Shown here one piece after another: positions 25,469 to 33,437 of a DNA stretch of 64,000 nucleotides. Each line of letters begins with the position of its first letter. Position 1 is the first letter of the stretch. The translations under genes and the position numbers were made by a program. Source of the stretch: Citrobacter enshiensis (GTDB lineage Bacteria > Pseudomonadota > Gammaproteobacteria > Enterobacterales > Enterobacteriaceae); assembly GCF_029338175.1 (NCBI RefSeq), contig NZ_CP119862.1, forward strand, positions 1,116,001-1,180,000. Reading direction: 5' to 3'. Under the pieces are notes generated by a model. It worked only from the letters and a program-made list of their open reading frames with translations, was not told the origin of the DNA and searched no databases.

Positions 25469-26289
25469 TCAGTTAGTAATGTCGGTTTGTTTACCTTCAC
25501 ATTTCCCATTCCGCCACCGTGCTGCAAACTCTGATGGCGTCTGATAATTCAGTGCTGAATGTGGACGACACTCGTTATAATCCTGCCGCCAGTCATTAAT
25601 GATTTTCCTGGCGTGAACGATATCGCTGAACCAGTGCTCATTCAGACATTCATCGCGAAATCGTCCGTTAAAGCTCTCAATAAATCCGTTCTGCGTTGGC
25701 TTGCCCGGATGGATTAAGCGTAACTCAACACCATGCTCAAAGGCCCATTGATCCAGTGCGCGGCAGGTGAACTCCGGCCCCTGGTCAGTTCTTATCGTCG
25801 CCGGATAGCCTCGAAACAGAGCTATGCTGTCCAGAATACGCGTTGAACGCCTGAAATCCCGAATGCGATGGTAATTGTCAGACACTCCTTAGTGAAGTCG
25901 TCCACACAGGTCAGGCACTTGATCCTGCGACCGGTGGCGAGCGCGTCCATGACAAAATCCATCGACCAGGTCAGGTTCGGCGCCGCCGGGCGGAGCAGCG
26001 GCAGACGTTCTGTTGCCAGCCCTTTACGACGTCGTCTGCGTTTTACGCCCAGCCCGCTCAGATGATAAAGGCGGTACACGTGCTTGTGATTAACATGAAG
26101 GCCTTCACGGCGCAGTAACTGCCAGATGCGGCGGTAGCCAAAACGCCAGCGCTCCAGTGCCAGCTCAGTGATGCGCCCTGATAAATGCGCATCAACCGCC
26201 GGACGCTGAACCTCATAGCGGCAGGTCGACAGGGACAAACCTGTAAGCCTGCAGGCACGACGTTGCGACAGACCGGTCGCATCACACAT
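25469..26289 (-). pseudogene. IS3-family transposase OrfB, frameshifted
   Basis: The first part (SQRRACRLTGLSLSTCRYEV, LTWSMDFVMDALATGRRIKC with a catalytic Asp) and the second part ([20 protein letters not shown] with the second Asp, [20 protein letters not shown] with the Glu) are in different frames. They meet near 25870, where a small deletion breaks the sequence between FGISGVQ and TRILDS. All three DDE residues are encoded, but not in one protein. Confidence 0.9.
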
Positions 26290-26321
26290 AAACTCAACGG
26301 CTTCCTGCTTCTGGTCTGTCG

Positions 26322-26585
26322 TCAGTACTTTCGCCCCAGAGCCACCTGAAGTGCCTCCTTATCCAGCATGGCTTCGGCAAGCAACTTCTTGAGTCTGGCG
26401 TTCTCTTCCTCAAGCGACTTCAGGCGCTTAACCTCGGGCACCTCCATACCGCCATACTTCTTGCGCCAGGTATAAAAGGTGGCGTCGGAAATGGCGTGCT
26501 TGCGGCAGAGCTCACGGGCAGAAACCCCGGCTTCAGCCTCACGGAGGATACTGATGATCTGTTCGTCGGAAAAACGCTTCTTCAT
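26322..26585 (-). CDS. IS3-family OrfA (HTH protein)
   Basis: An intact 87-residue OrfA: MKKRFSDEQIISILREAEAG, HTH region RELCRKHAISDATFYTWRKKYGG and leucine-rich tail LKSLEEENARLKKLLAEAML. In intact elements it is fused to OrfB by programmed minus-1 frameshifting. Here OrfB is broken, so only a DNA-binding regulator could be made. Confidence 0.9.
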   Translation of the reverse strand: MKKRFSDEQIISILREAEAGVSARELCRKHAISDATFYTWRKKYGGMEVPEVKRLKSLEEENARLKKLLAEAMLDKEALQVALGRKY

Positions 26586-26705
26586 GGGGATGTCCTCATG
26601 TGGCTTATGAAGACATTACTAACATCGCGGTGTATTAATCAACGGGGAGCAGGTCAGTATCATCGTAACTACTAACCCCTAAATGTATGTCCTGCTCTCT
26701 GAAGG

Positions 26706-26740
26706 CTGCTACAGCTGCTACATGTAGCAGGTTGTAGCAG
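26706..26740. repeat. CTGCTACA/TGTAGCAG repeats next to yfjJ
   Basis: CTGCTACA occurs at 26706 and 26715 and its inverse TGTAGCAG at 26723 and 26733, giving a nested palindrome. It lies about 90 bp beyond the 3' end of the YfjJ-like gene and may be a replication origin or operator of the island. Confidence 0.6.
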
Positions 26741-26832
26741 GGTTCCGAGGTACATTATCGAATTTTTTACCGAGAAATGTGTCAATTATGTTAATTGACT
26801 GGGTGAGGATAAATACCTCACCCAGAGTGCTT

Positions 26833-27531
26833 TTAACAGGCTAATCCGCCTAAGCGTGGACACTGGCTTGCGCCAAAGTTGCGGTAACCGCTGTGGACAT
26901 CCTTAGTTCTGGTTTTGGCTAAGTACGCCAGTCGAATCAGGAAATCCCAGTAGACTGGGCTACGATCCAAAGCATCGAATCTGCTAAACCTGTAAACAGC
27001 ATTTGGTGGGAATTCAGCTAATGTTGAGTAATCTTCGTGAGCAAGCCCTATAGCACTGCACCAGGCTTTCTGTATTCGGGTTGCCATATTTTTAGCATTG
27101 AGTTCTTGGTAATTGCCCAAGTATCCATACACATCTGCATTAAACAACAACATCAGGTGGTAATGGGGATGCTCGCTTGTGTCACGTTCTCTGCACCATC
27201 CATAAGATAGCAACGTTGGGTTACCCGGTCTCCCGGACCGGTTATGATCTGCGCGTAGCTGGCTTTTCAGTGACTCGAAGGAGCGAGTTATTGCCTGTGC
27301 ATCATCGCGCTGGAAGCACAGGGGTAGATCAGGTTCTCCCGGTACATGAGACTGGGCAAATCTCAGATCAGTACGAATACCTAGTATTCGGTTATTCTGC
27401 TCCAAAGTGCCGTAGACCATGTTAAGTAGTGGGTTGAGAATATTGAGGTCAATGGGTGATCTATACTTTCTGGAGGCTATTTCTACCAAGTCATCGGTTT
27501 CTTCGTTGGTAAGTGAATATTGTGATTCCAT
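26833..27531 (-). CDS. yfjJ: YfjJ/YagK-family (inovirus Gp2-type) protein
   Basis: A 232-residue protein with the YagK/YfjJ C-terminal domain: LLSYGWCRERDTSEHPHYHLMLLFNADVYG. The H-x-H in HPHYHLML resembles the HUH metal motif of rolling-circle Rep proteins, and the family includes inovirus Gp2-like replication proteins. It may replicate the excised island. It is preceded by yfjI and alpA as in CP4-57. Confidence 0.85.
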   Translation of the reverse strand: MESQYSLTNEETDDLVEIASRKYRSPIDLNILNPLLNMVYGTLEQNNRILGIRTDLRFAQSHVPGEPDLPLCFQRDDAQAITRSFESLKSQLRADHNRSGRPGNPTLLSYGWCRERDTSEHPHYHLMLLFNADVYGYLGNYQELNAKNMATRIQKAWCSAIGLAHEDYSTLAEFPPNAVYRFSRFDALDRSPVYWDFLIRLAYLAKTRTKDVHSGYRNFGASQCPRLGGLAC

Positions 27532-27774
27532 AATAATCCTTAAGTATGTAAATAATAATCTTTGGATAATGGGTAGCGTGAGGGCTACCCATGTGATAGC
27601 GGATATAACCCCTGTAGGGGAATGCAGGTATAGGGTTAGATCATTGATGAAGGTATATTACATATACCACGTAAACTCATGAATTGTTCTCCACAATAAT
27701 TTAAACAAAAGCCGCAGTGTTGCTGACATTAACGTCAAAACATTAATTAGATAAAAAATAAAACTACTCTGAAG

Positions 27775-29289
27775 TTATTTAGGTATAGGGAGCTTATTCA
27801 TTACAACTGATCCCGAGTTTATTAAAGGAATATTGGTCTTCTCGGCTAGTTCTTTAGGTTCCATTATTGAACCAATAAATTTTACATAATTAATTCCATT
27901 CCTTTCGAATAATTGCACCACTCCTTCAGATTCAAGCTGTTCTAAAGTAGGTATCAGGTTTTCTGAACTTCTGATCGAATATGGACCTTTTTTAATGAGG
28001 TCATTCCTTTTGTAGTCGTAAGAACCATTACTAACAAGATTATCCTCAAGGTACCATTTTAATTTTTCAGCCCTTGTAGGCTCTCGGGTAGAATCAACCT
28101 TAATGATTGAATGATTAAGAATCCATTGCATTAATTTAGATGCTGACATAAAAGTATCCTTAGTAATTATCGATGAGTCTGGTGTAATAAACATTTGCAT
28201 TACTGCTGCGATTCTTGTTGTTTGTTCCATAAATCTGGCACCAAAATCATCATAGTAGTGCAGACTCTCTCCTAGTTTCATAAGCTCTGTAATTCTTTGG
28301 CTTTGTGTATCCCATACAGCCTGTGCTTCTACAGATAAAGTAATACAGATACGTTCTTCATTTTTTTCTCTACGCTCTATCCCGTCTTGCAAATGCTTAA
28401 CGAGAATAGAGAAAAAACCATCAAGTCCTGGTTCATCAGACCATGAACACGCTTCAGGGATGTCACATAGTTCAGGGAGTTGCTCCAGATCAATCAATAA
28501 TAAACGGGCTAAGAATCCTGAGTTTCTTAATTTTTTCCCCTGCTTACTTATAAAGTCGTTAAATAATTCAGGCTGTAACAACAGCAATACGGTCAGCCGG
28601 ACATCATCAACATCGTAGCTGTCACGAGATGCTCTGCTGTCAGAGATCCTCCCTTCTCCCCAAAGAGAGTTGAGAACTGATATATTGCGAAAAAGATTGC
28701 TGTCAAACACCCCTCCAGCTTCATCAGAACCGAGCATCAATGATGGAGAACCCAGTGCTAATGCCTTTCTAAGTCCCTCACTTGTCGAATCGTTTTTTGT
28801 AAGATACTTTCTTTCTGGAGCTGATGGTTTTCTTCTTTGGCACTCCTCCAACGCCTCAAGTGCTTCAGTTACATCAGCCTTCTGACGAACAGCTTTGCCA
28901 AATTGTTTTTTAAGCTCCTTTAGCTCGGTTTCCCAGGATACTAGTTTAAGCTTATGAATTTTCTCTTTTAACAGAAAATCATTTCGCAGCTCTTTTTCCA
29001 GTTGATAAATTATCCCCATCAATAGCCTGAATACCGTTGATTTCCTGCTACCTGAGCGTGCCAATAGCATGAGATAAAGTGATGTAAAGGTTCTCCCATT
29101 TTTAAGCTGAACATCAAATTTGTCCTGGCAGGCAAGTGCCATTACCCCAAGTAGCACTATTAAAATAAGTTCAGCGGCGGCTCCTGTTTTATAATGTATG
29201 TAGCTTATTAACCGTTGTGCAAAAGTGGGAAGTGTCTGGAATTTTAGTCCAAGTTCTTTATTTTGTGTTGAGCTGTTTTTTTTAGACAT
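27775..29289 (-). CDS. yfjI: YfjI, DUF3987 ATPase-like protein
   Basis: A 504-residue DUF3987 protein. A P-loop-like ARSGSRKST lies at residues 77-85 (SLYLMLLARSGSRKSTVFRLL), and the acidic strand LMLGSDEAGGVF resembles a Walker B. Related phage and satellite proteins are primase/helicase-like replication factors. It is the CP4-57 YfjI counterpart, positioned between alpA and yfjJ, so the three form the replication and control module of the island. Confidence 0.88.
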   Translation of the reverse strand: MSKKNSSTQNKELGLKFQTLPTFAQRLISYIHYKTGAAAELILIVLLGVMALACQDKFDVQLKNGRTFTSLYLMLLARSGSRKSTVFRLLMGIIYQLEKELRNDFLLKEKIHKLKLVSWETELKELKKQFGKAVRQKADVTEALEALEECQRRKPSAPERKYLTKNDSTSEGLRKALALGSPSLMLGSDEAGGVFDSNLFRNISVLNSLWGEGRISDSRASRDSYDVDDVRLTVLLLLQPELFNDFISKQGKKLRNSGFLARLLLIDLEQLPELCDIPEACSWSDEPGLDGFFSILVKHLQDGIERREKNEERICITLSVEAQAVWDTQSQRITELMKLGESLHYYDDFGARFMEQTTRIAAVMQMFITPDSSIITKDTFMSASKLMQWILNHSIIKVDSTREPTRAEKLKWYLEDNLVSNGSYDYKRNDLIKKGPYSIRSSENLIPTLEQLESEGVVQLFERNGINYVKFIGSIMEPKELAEKTNIPLINSGSVVMNKLPIPK

Positions 29290-29315
29290 ACATCCTATCT
29301 AACTCCTCTTTAGAA

Positions 29316-29528
29316 TTAATTAATGAGACTACGATGTAACAACCACTCATCAATTTCTGATTCAAGCCATCCAACAGATTGTGTTCCAAGCTTTCTTTTC
29401 TTAGGAAAAGTTGGATCATAACGTGGTGACCTCGGGTTCAGCCAGTCGTAGATTGTGGCTCGTGAGATACCTGTTTTATGGATAACAGCAGGTAAGCGGA
29501 GTATCCTGACTGACGAGGAAGTGTTCAT
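29316..29528 (-). CDS. alpA: AlpA-family excisionase/regulator
   Basis: A 70-residue AlpA protein: RILRLPAVIHKTGISRATIYDWL forms the winged helix DNA-binding part, and SVGWLESEIDEWLLHR its second half. AlpA of CP4-57 switches on the integrase and leads to island excision. Here it heads the leftward alpA-yfjI-yfjJ transcript. Confidence 0.9.
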   Translation of the reverse strand: MNTSSSVRILRLPAVIHKTGISRATIYDWLNPRSPRYDPTFPKKRKLGTQSVGWLESEIDEWLLHRSLIN

Positions 29529-29653
29529 ACTTGTTTGCCTCTTGTTAGTTCAGTTTGGTTGCTGCAAAGAATAGCTGCAAGGATTCATCAAAAAAATACG
29601 GCTAGCAGAACTTTATTTTTAACGTGTTTAACTTGTTGATATTGTGGGGTTAA

Positions 29654-30535
29654 ATGTTTTCTATTAAAGATTTTTGTGAAGAAATTAGACGAAAACGTAG
29701 TGATCTTACCCGTGGAATGAATGACTGTGGGTGGTGTATGTATGCTGGCATGTTGGATGAAGAGCATGCAGATATGCAGGCTGAGATGACTATGATGAAG
29801 GAAAAGGTATGGAACTCTAAAAAGTTTGGTCCCGGGATATTGTTATATTCGCCTTCTTATTTAAAAGAGCATGGATACACTGAATCTCATAAGGGCTTTC
29901 CGAGGGAAGAGGAAAGCATAAAGTTAGATAACCTTCTTAGTCAGTACTGGGTTAATTTGCAGGCTCGTATTATTTGCGAAGAAGTCGCTGTTAATATTCC
30001 TGAGTATCCCTCAATAGATGAAATATTTAAACTACAACTTAGATATGCTCTTAAGTGCTATAAGTTGGGTCGATTAATTATGTCAGATAGTGAGGATGTT
30101 GCATTTGAAGCATTTAAAAAAGCATCTGAGTTATTTGATAAAAGCATGGGGATGGTTTGGTATAAGATCTCTATAGATAAACAAACTAAACTTTTATCTA
30201 CCAAGAATAGATCAGGAAGAAAAGGTGGGGTAAAAAAATCTGAAATGTATCGACCTATTCAGGAAAAACTGGTGGAACTTATAAATGATTTGGCTCCTGA
30301 AGAGGGATGGAGAAGTAAAGTTGCAGCGGTGAATGTTCTCATTGAACCTTTGTGGCTATTTATAGAGGAGTCAAAATTGATTGTTAATAAGCACGATAAA
30401 AAATACCGAATGCCAACTACCAGTCAGGAAGCCTTAGCCGATACTATTTTAAAATCGTGGTCTACAAATGTTGAAAGTGTGAAGCAGGCTTTCGAGGACA
30501 CTGTAAGCAGAAAAAAAAGAACTGGTCAGTTGTAG
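29654..30535 (+). CDS. Hypothetical protein at the yfjH position
   Basis: A 293-residue helical, soluble protein with a CxxC-like pair near the N-terminus (NDCGWCMYAG) and no recognised domain. It sits between the integrase and alpA, facing right, which is where CP4-57 has yfjH (similar length). Sequence relationship to YfjH is not verified. It is AT-rich like the neighbouring replication genes. It converges with the integrase across a shared terminator. Confidence 0.65.
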   Translation: MFSIKDFCEEIRRKRSDLTRGMNDCGWCMYAGMLDEEHADMQAEMTMMKEKVWNSKKFGPGILLYSPSYLKEHGYTESHKGFPREEESIKLDNLLSQYWVNLQARIICEEVAVNIPEYPSIDEIFKLQLRYALKCYKLGRLIMSDSEDVAFEAFKKASELFDKSMGMVWYKISIDKQTKLLSTKNRSGRKGGVKKSEMYRPIQEKLVELINDLAPEEGWRSKVAAVNVLIEPLWLFIEESKLIVNKHDKKYRMPTTSQEALADTILKSWSTNVESVKQAFEDTVSRKKRTGQL

Positions 30536-30563
30536 TAATCTTTTATGTGAATTTGGATAATAA

Positions 30564-30593
30564 GAATAAGCGCTCCCTATGAAGCGCTTATTC
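30564..30593. terminator. Bidirectional terminator between yfjH-position gene and integrase
   Basis: Perfect 11-bp stem GAATAAGCGCT/AGCGCTTATTC with an 8-base loop, placed between the convergent stop codons. Confidence 0.8.
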
Positions 30594-30598
30594 GTGTA

Positions 30599-31840
30599 TT
30601 AGCCGACAAGCCTTATACCTCGAATGCCATCTCCAATCATATTTCCGTGATCAGCAGCCATAACGAAGTCAGCCCACCATTGCATCATTGGACGACGCTG
30701 CTCGAGGTAATCGCTGCGGTTATAAGCACGACGAACCTCATTCTTATCCACGTGGGCCAGTGCTGCCTCAATAACATCAGGTGGAAAGCCTTGTTCATTA
30801 AGGGCTGTACTGGCGATAGATCGCAGTCCGTGTGAAACGAGCACCCCACCAAAACCTGCGCGTTTTAGCGATGCGTTTACGGTCTGACTGTTCATCGGCT
30901 GGTTTGGCTTGATGCGGCTGGGAAAGATAAATTCTCGATTTCCACTTAACGGCTTCATCATCTCCAGTATCGCAATTGCTTCATCTGACAATGGAACAGT
31001 ATGGTCGCGGTTCATTTTCATGCGTGCTGCAGGAATCTTCCACTCTCGCGCTTCTATGTCTACCTCTTCCCAGCGAGATTCAGCCGCTTCGGCAGGGCGG
31101 GTAATAGTAAGAAGTTGCCACATGAACAGGCCGCGTGTGGAAAGGCTAATGCTGGCTGTTCGCATTGTCTGCATCAGTTGAGGTAGCTGATCCGGTCGAA
31201 TGCTTGGCATGTTCTTCTTCTGCGGCTTCTCAAAGGCCTTGCCAATGTTGACACTAGGCACCGCATCAATCAGACCTGTATTTTGGGCATAGATCATGAC
31301 CTCGTTAATGCGCTGGCACAGGCGACGGACGGTTTCCAGCGCTCCTCTGGCCTGAACCGGTTGGACGGCCTGAACCAGTGTGTGAGCTTTAATATCTGTA
31401 ACGCTAACGTCGCCAATCGCAGGAAAGACATCTCTTTCAAGAGAGCGCCAGATATCTTCTGCGTAGTCCTCTGTCACACTGGCTTTCTTCACATTCCACC
31501 AACGTTCAGCCACGAGTTGGAAAGTATTGGTTTTGGCTTCCAGCGAACTGCGAAGTTGTTCTTGCTGATGTTCCTGTGGATCGATTTGTTTCGCAAGGAG
31601 AGAGCGAGACTCTGCCCTGTAGCTTCTGGCATCGGCAAGGGTAACTGACGGGTAGGGGCCTATGCTCTTCTTCGCACGTTTCTTGGTAACAGGTCGAATG
31701 TAGCGAAACTGCCAGATTTTGCTGCCGCTGGATTTGATGAGTAGCTCAAGGCCATCACCATCATAGAGAACGTAGTCCGCTTCCTTGGGCTTAGCAGATT
31801 CGATTTCTTTAACGGATAGAGGTTTGGTTTGTCTTGCCAT
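30599..31840 (-). CDS. intA: P4-type integrase of the CP4-57-like island
   Basis: A 413-residue tyrosine recombinase. The N-terminal DUF4102 domain (LSVKEIESAKPKEADYVLYD, LLIKSSGSKIWQFRY) identifies the P4-type subfamily. Catalytic residues are seen in TRPAEAAESRWEEVD (Arg), HGLRSIASTAL (H-x-x-R) and ALAHVDKNEVRRAYNR (final Tyr). It starts about 200 bp from the ssrA copy and reads away from it, as intA does in CP4-57. GGTGCCTAA arm repeats lie upstream. Confidence 0.93.
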   Translation of the reverse strand: MARQTKPLSVKEIESAKPKEADYVLYDGDGLELLIKSSGSKIWQFRYIRPVTKKRAKKSIGPYPSVTLADARSYRAESRSLLAKQIDPQEHQQEQLRSSLEAKTNTFQLVAERWWNVKKASVTEDYAEDIWRSLERDVFPAIGDVSVTDIKAHTLVQAVQPVQARGALETVRRLCQRINEVMIYAQNTGLIDAVPSVNIGKAFEKPQKKNMPSIRPDQLPQLMQTMRTASISLSTRGLFMWQLLTITRPAEAAESRWEEVDIEAREWKIPAARMKMNRDHTVPLSDEAIAILEMMKPLSGNREFIFPSRIKPNQPMNSQTVNASLKRAGFGGVLVSHGLRSIASTALNEQGFPPDVIEAALAHVDKNEVRRAYNRSDYLEQRRPMMQWWADFVMAADHGNMIGDGIRGIRLVG

Positions 31841-31857
31841 AACCGGGTTTCCATAGT

Positions 31858-31911
31858 TTTAGGCACCTCAAAAACAATAAAGCTTTATGAGGTGCCTAAC
31901 AAGGTGCCTAA
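31858..31911. repeat. Integrase arm-type repeats (right end)
   Basis: GGTGCCTAA at 31891 and 31903 (12-bp step) and the inverted form TTAGGCACC at about 31858, between the integrase start and the ssrA copy. They may bind integrase or AlpA and may also control the int promoter. Confidence 0.65.
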
Positions 31912-31965
31912 AAGGTTCGGATTTAATTAGTTGGCATCAGACTTCGCGGGACAAATTGAGGGCAC

Positions 31966-31998
31966 AAAAAAGCCCGCAGGGCTTGCGCCGTGCGGGCT
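31966..31998 (-). terminator. Terminator between ssrA copy and integrase
   Basis: Stem AGCCCGCA/TGCGGGCT followed leftward by six T. It corresponds to the terminator found downstream of ssrA next to the CP4-57 integrase. Confidence 0.8.
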
Positions 31999-32042
31999 CT
32001 TAGGACTTCATCGGATGACTCTGGTAATCACCGATGGAGAAT

Positions 32043-32089
32043 TTTGGTGGAGCTGGCGGGAGTTGAACCCGCGTCCGAAATTCCTACAT
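32043..32089. repeat. attL of the P2-like prophage (ssrA 3' end copy)
   Basis: A 47-bp segment identical to 63866-63912. It contains the last 45 bases of tmRNA in leftward orientation, including the T arm GTTCAACTC and terminal CCACCA. It marks one end of the P2-like prophage and also the integrase end of the CP4-57-like island. Confidence 0.93.
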
Positions 32090-32204
32090 ACCATTTTTAG
32101 TATAGTAAAAACAGTTATTTATATTTAAAAACAGCATGTTAGTGTTTTACAGTGTTTGTCCGTTTTATGCGTTTTTAATGCTATGTCGCCAAAGTGCCGC
32201 CACT

Positions 32205-33431
32205 TTATCCGCCAAAGATTTCGTCGTAAACCAGAATCTCATCCATGCAAACTTCAAGTTTGTAGAAGTCTGATAGTTTATAGATGCTCAAAATTTCATC
32301 ATCAATATTCCCCATAATTTCCCAACTTTTTTTGCGTCTAAGTTCCTCACTCAAATTCTCTCTATCAGAAAAGGATTGGCGCAGAGGGACATACTCAAGG
32401 GTTTTGAGGACTTGCCATGAAACTGGCGGGGTAAATTTAAACTTATCTGAAAGCACAGGACAGAAATCGTAACCTTTTATATCCTCATATCGTGCCTTTG
32501 GAGGGAGAACTACATTTATACCTTTTCTGCTATCGGTATTTGCAGGAAGCTTAGTTGAACGATATGCAATTCCAATAATATTATTATTATTAATGTCTCT
32601 ACTAATCCACTGCATTAGTAAATTGGGAATGATATATTCTTGTATAAATGAAGCATCATTATGTTTCTTTAAATAATTGCAGGCGAGTATAAGTGGCCAC
32701 AAAGCCAAGTAGGATAGCATTGTACTGGTTGAGTATTTTTCTATCGGTTTTGGGGCGTTTTTTCTTTTTAAAAAAAGCCTAGTTTTGTAAAGAAAGTCAG
32801 CACTCAAATTCAATAGAAGTGATTTGTCGTCTTCTTTATCAGTAATGAATGAAGATATATATAGTTTATCAAAATCTGGCTTATCCATTTCACGCCAGCA
32901 TATATATAAAGATGTACCAAGATACAGGCATGGTAATCCTGCAACTGAGTATCGCTGCGCCCTAACCAGATGGCGTTGATTAAATGGAATATGGAATATA
33001 TCTTTTCTTGTGGATAAGGGACGGTCGGATTTCCTGACTCTAAATAATGGCCTTTGGCTATTGCACATCTCTGTTAATGGTATGCATATATTTTTTATAT
33101 GCCGTGATACAAATTGTGGCTTAAGCATTAATTCAAAACAATCGTATGCAGATTTAATATCACCTGTAAGAAAGCATTCTAAGCAATTTATGATACCATC
33201 CTGTAGCGATTGGATGACTTTTAATCTGCTTCTAACTCTGTGGGCTAATATTTTATCATTATTGGTCAGGTATTCTTTGAGGCAATCTTTAAATTTCTCG
33301 CATTTAGAGTGAAAATCGCTGATAAGATCATTGTTTTTTCCGACTTCAATTGGTGGTCGAATTGATGATTTTCTTAAAATATTATCAAATAATTTTTCTA
33401 ATTCTATGTTGATATTATTCTCTGTAATCAT
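32205..33431 (-). CDS. RES-domain-like protein, prophage cargo
   Basis: A 408-residue protein. Residues 128-185 show the RES pattern: PLFRVRKSD, then R160-Y-S-x2-G-x-P-C-L-Y170-L-G-x-S-x4-C-W-x-E181. RES toxins cleave or phosphorolyse NAD+ with conserved Arg, Tyr, Glu and Ser. Residues 1-120 are helical and not recognised, perhaps sensing or autoinhibiting; 230-408 are also unassigned. Its start lies 6 bp from the 3' end of int, on the same strand, and the gene lies between int and attL, a common cargo place. About 35 percent GC against about 50 for the phage. No Xre-type antitoxin lies next to it. Confidence 0.65.
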   Translation of the reverse strand: MITENNINIELEKLFDNILRKSSIRPPIEVGKNNDLISDFHSKCEKFKDCLKEYLTNNDKILAHRVRSRLKVIQSLQDGIINCLECFLTGDIKSAYDCFELMLKPQFVSRHIKNICIPLTEMCNSQRPLFRVRKSDRPLSTRKDIFHIPFNQRHLVRAQRYSVAGLPCLYLGTSLYICWREMDKPDFDKLYISSFITDKEDDKSLLLNLSADFLYKTRLFLKRKNAPKPIEKYSTSTMLSYLALWPLILACNYLKKHNDASFIQEYIIPNLLMQWISRDINNNNIIGIAYRSTKLPANTDSRKGINVVLPPKARYEDIKGYDFCPVLSDKFKFTPPVSWQVLKTLEYVPLRQSFSDRENLSEELRRKKSWEIMGNIDDEILSIYKLSDFYKLEVCMDEILVYDEIFGG

Positions 33432-33437
33432 TGGGAA

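Larger units (their letters stand above)
25440..26656 (-). mobile_element. IS3-family insertion sequence (IS407/IS1222-like)
   Basis: A 1217-bp element bounded by imperfect inverted repeats starting TGACCTGC(C/T)CCC. It carries orfA and orfB on the minus strand. The flanking triplets (TGC and GTA) do not match, so no target duplication is left; recombination or mutation has altered one side. OrfB is frameshifted, so the copy is inactive by itself. Confidence 0.9.
10399..32089. mobile_element. CP4-57-like genomic island at ssrA
   Basis: The order integrase, yfjH-position gene, alpA, yfjI, yfjJ, variable block, yfjP, yfjQ, WYL regulator, then yfjX, yfjY, ypjJ, yfjZ and ypjF reproduces that of CP4-57 in E. 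coli K-12, which is also integrated at ssrA. The right end is the ssrA 3' copy at 32043-32089 and the left end a degenerate ssrA copy with integrase arm repeats near 10.4 kb. The size, about 21.7 kb, is close to CP4-57. The limits are inferred from these marks. Confidence 0.75.

Noticed and set aside
25437..26659. Target-site duplication of the IS3-family element
   Set aside because: Flanking triplets TGC and GTA differ; no duplication can be claimed.
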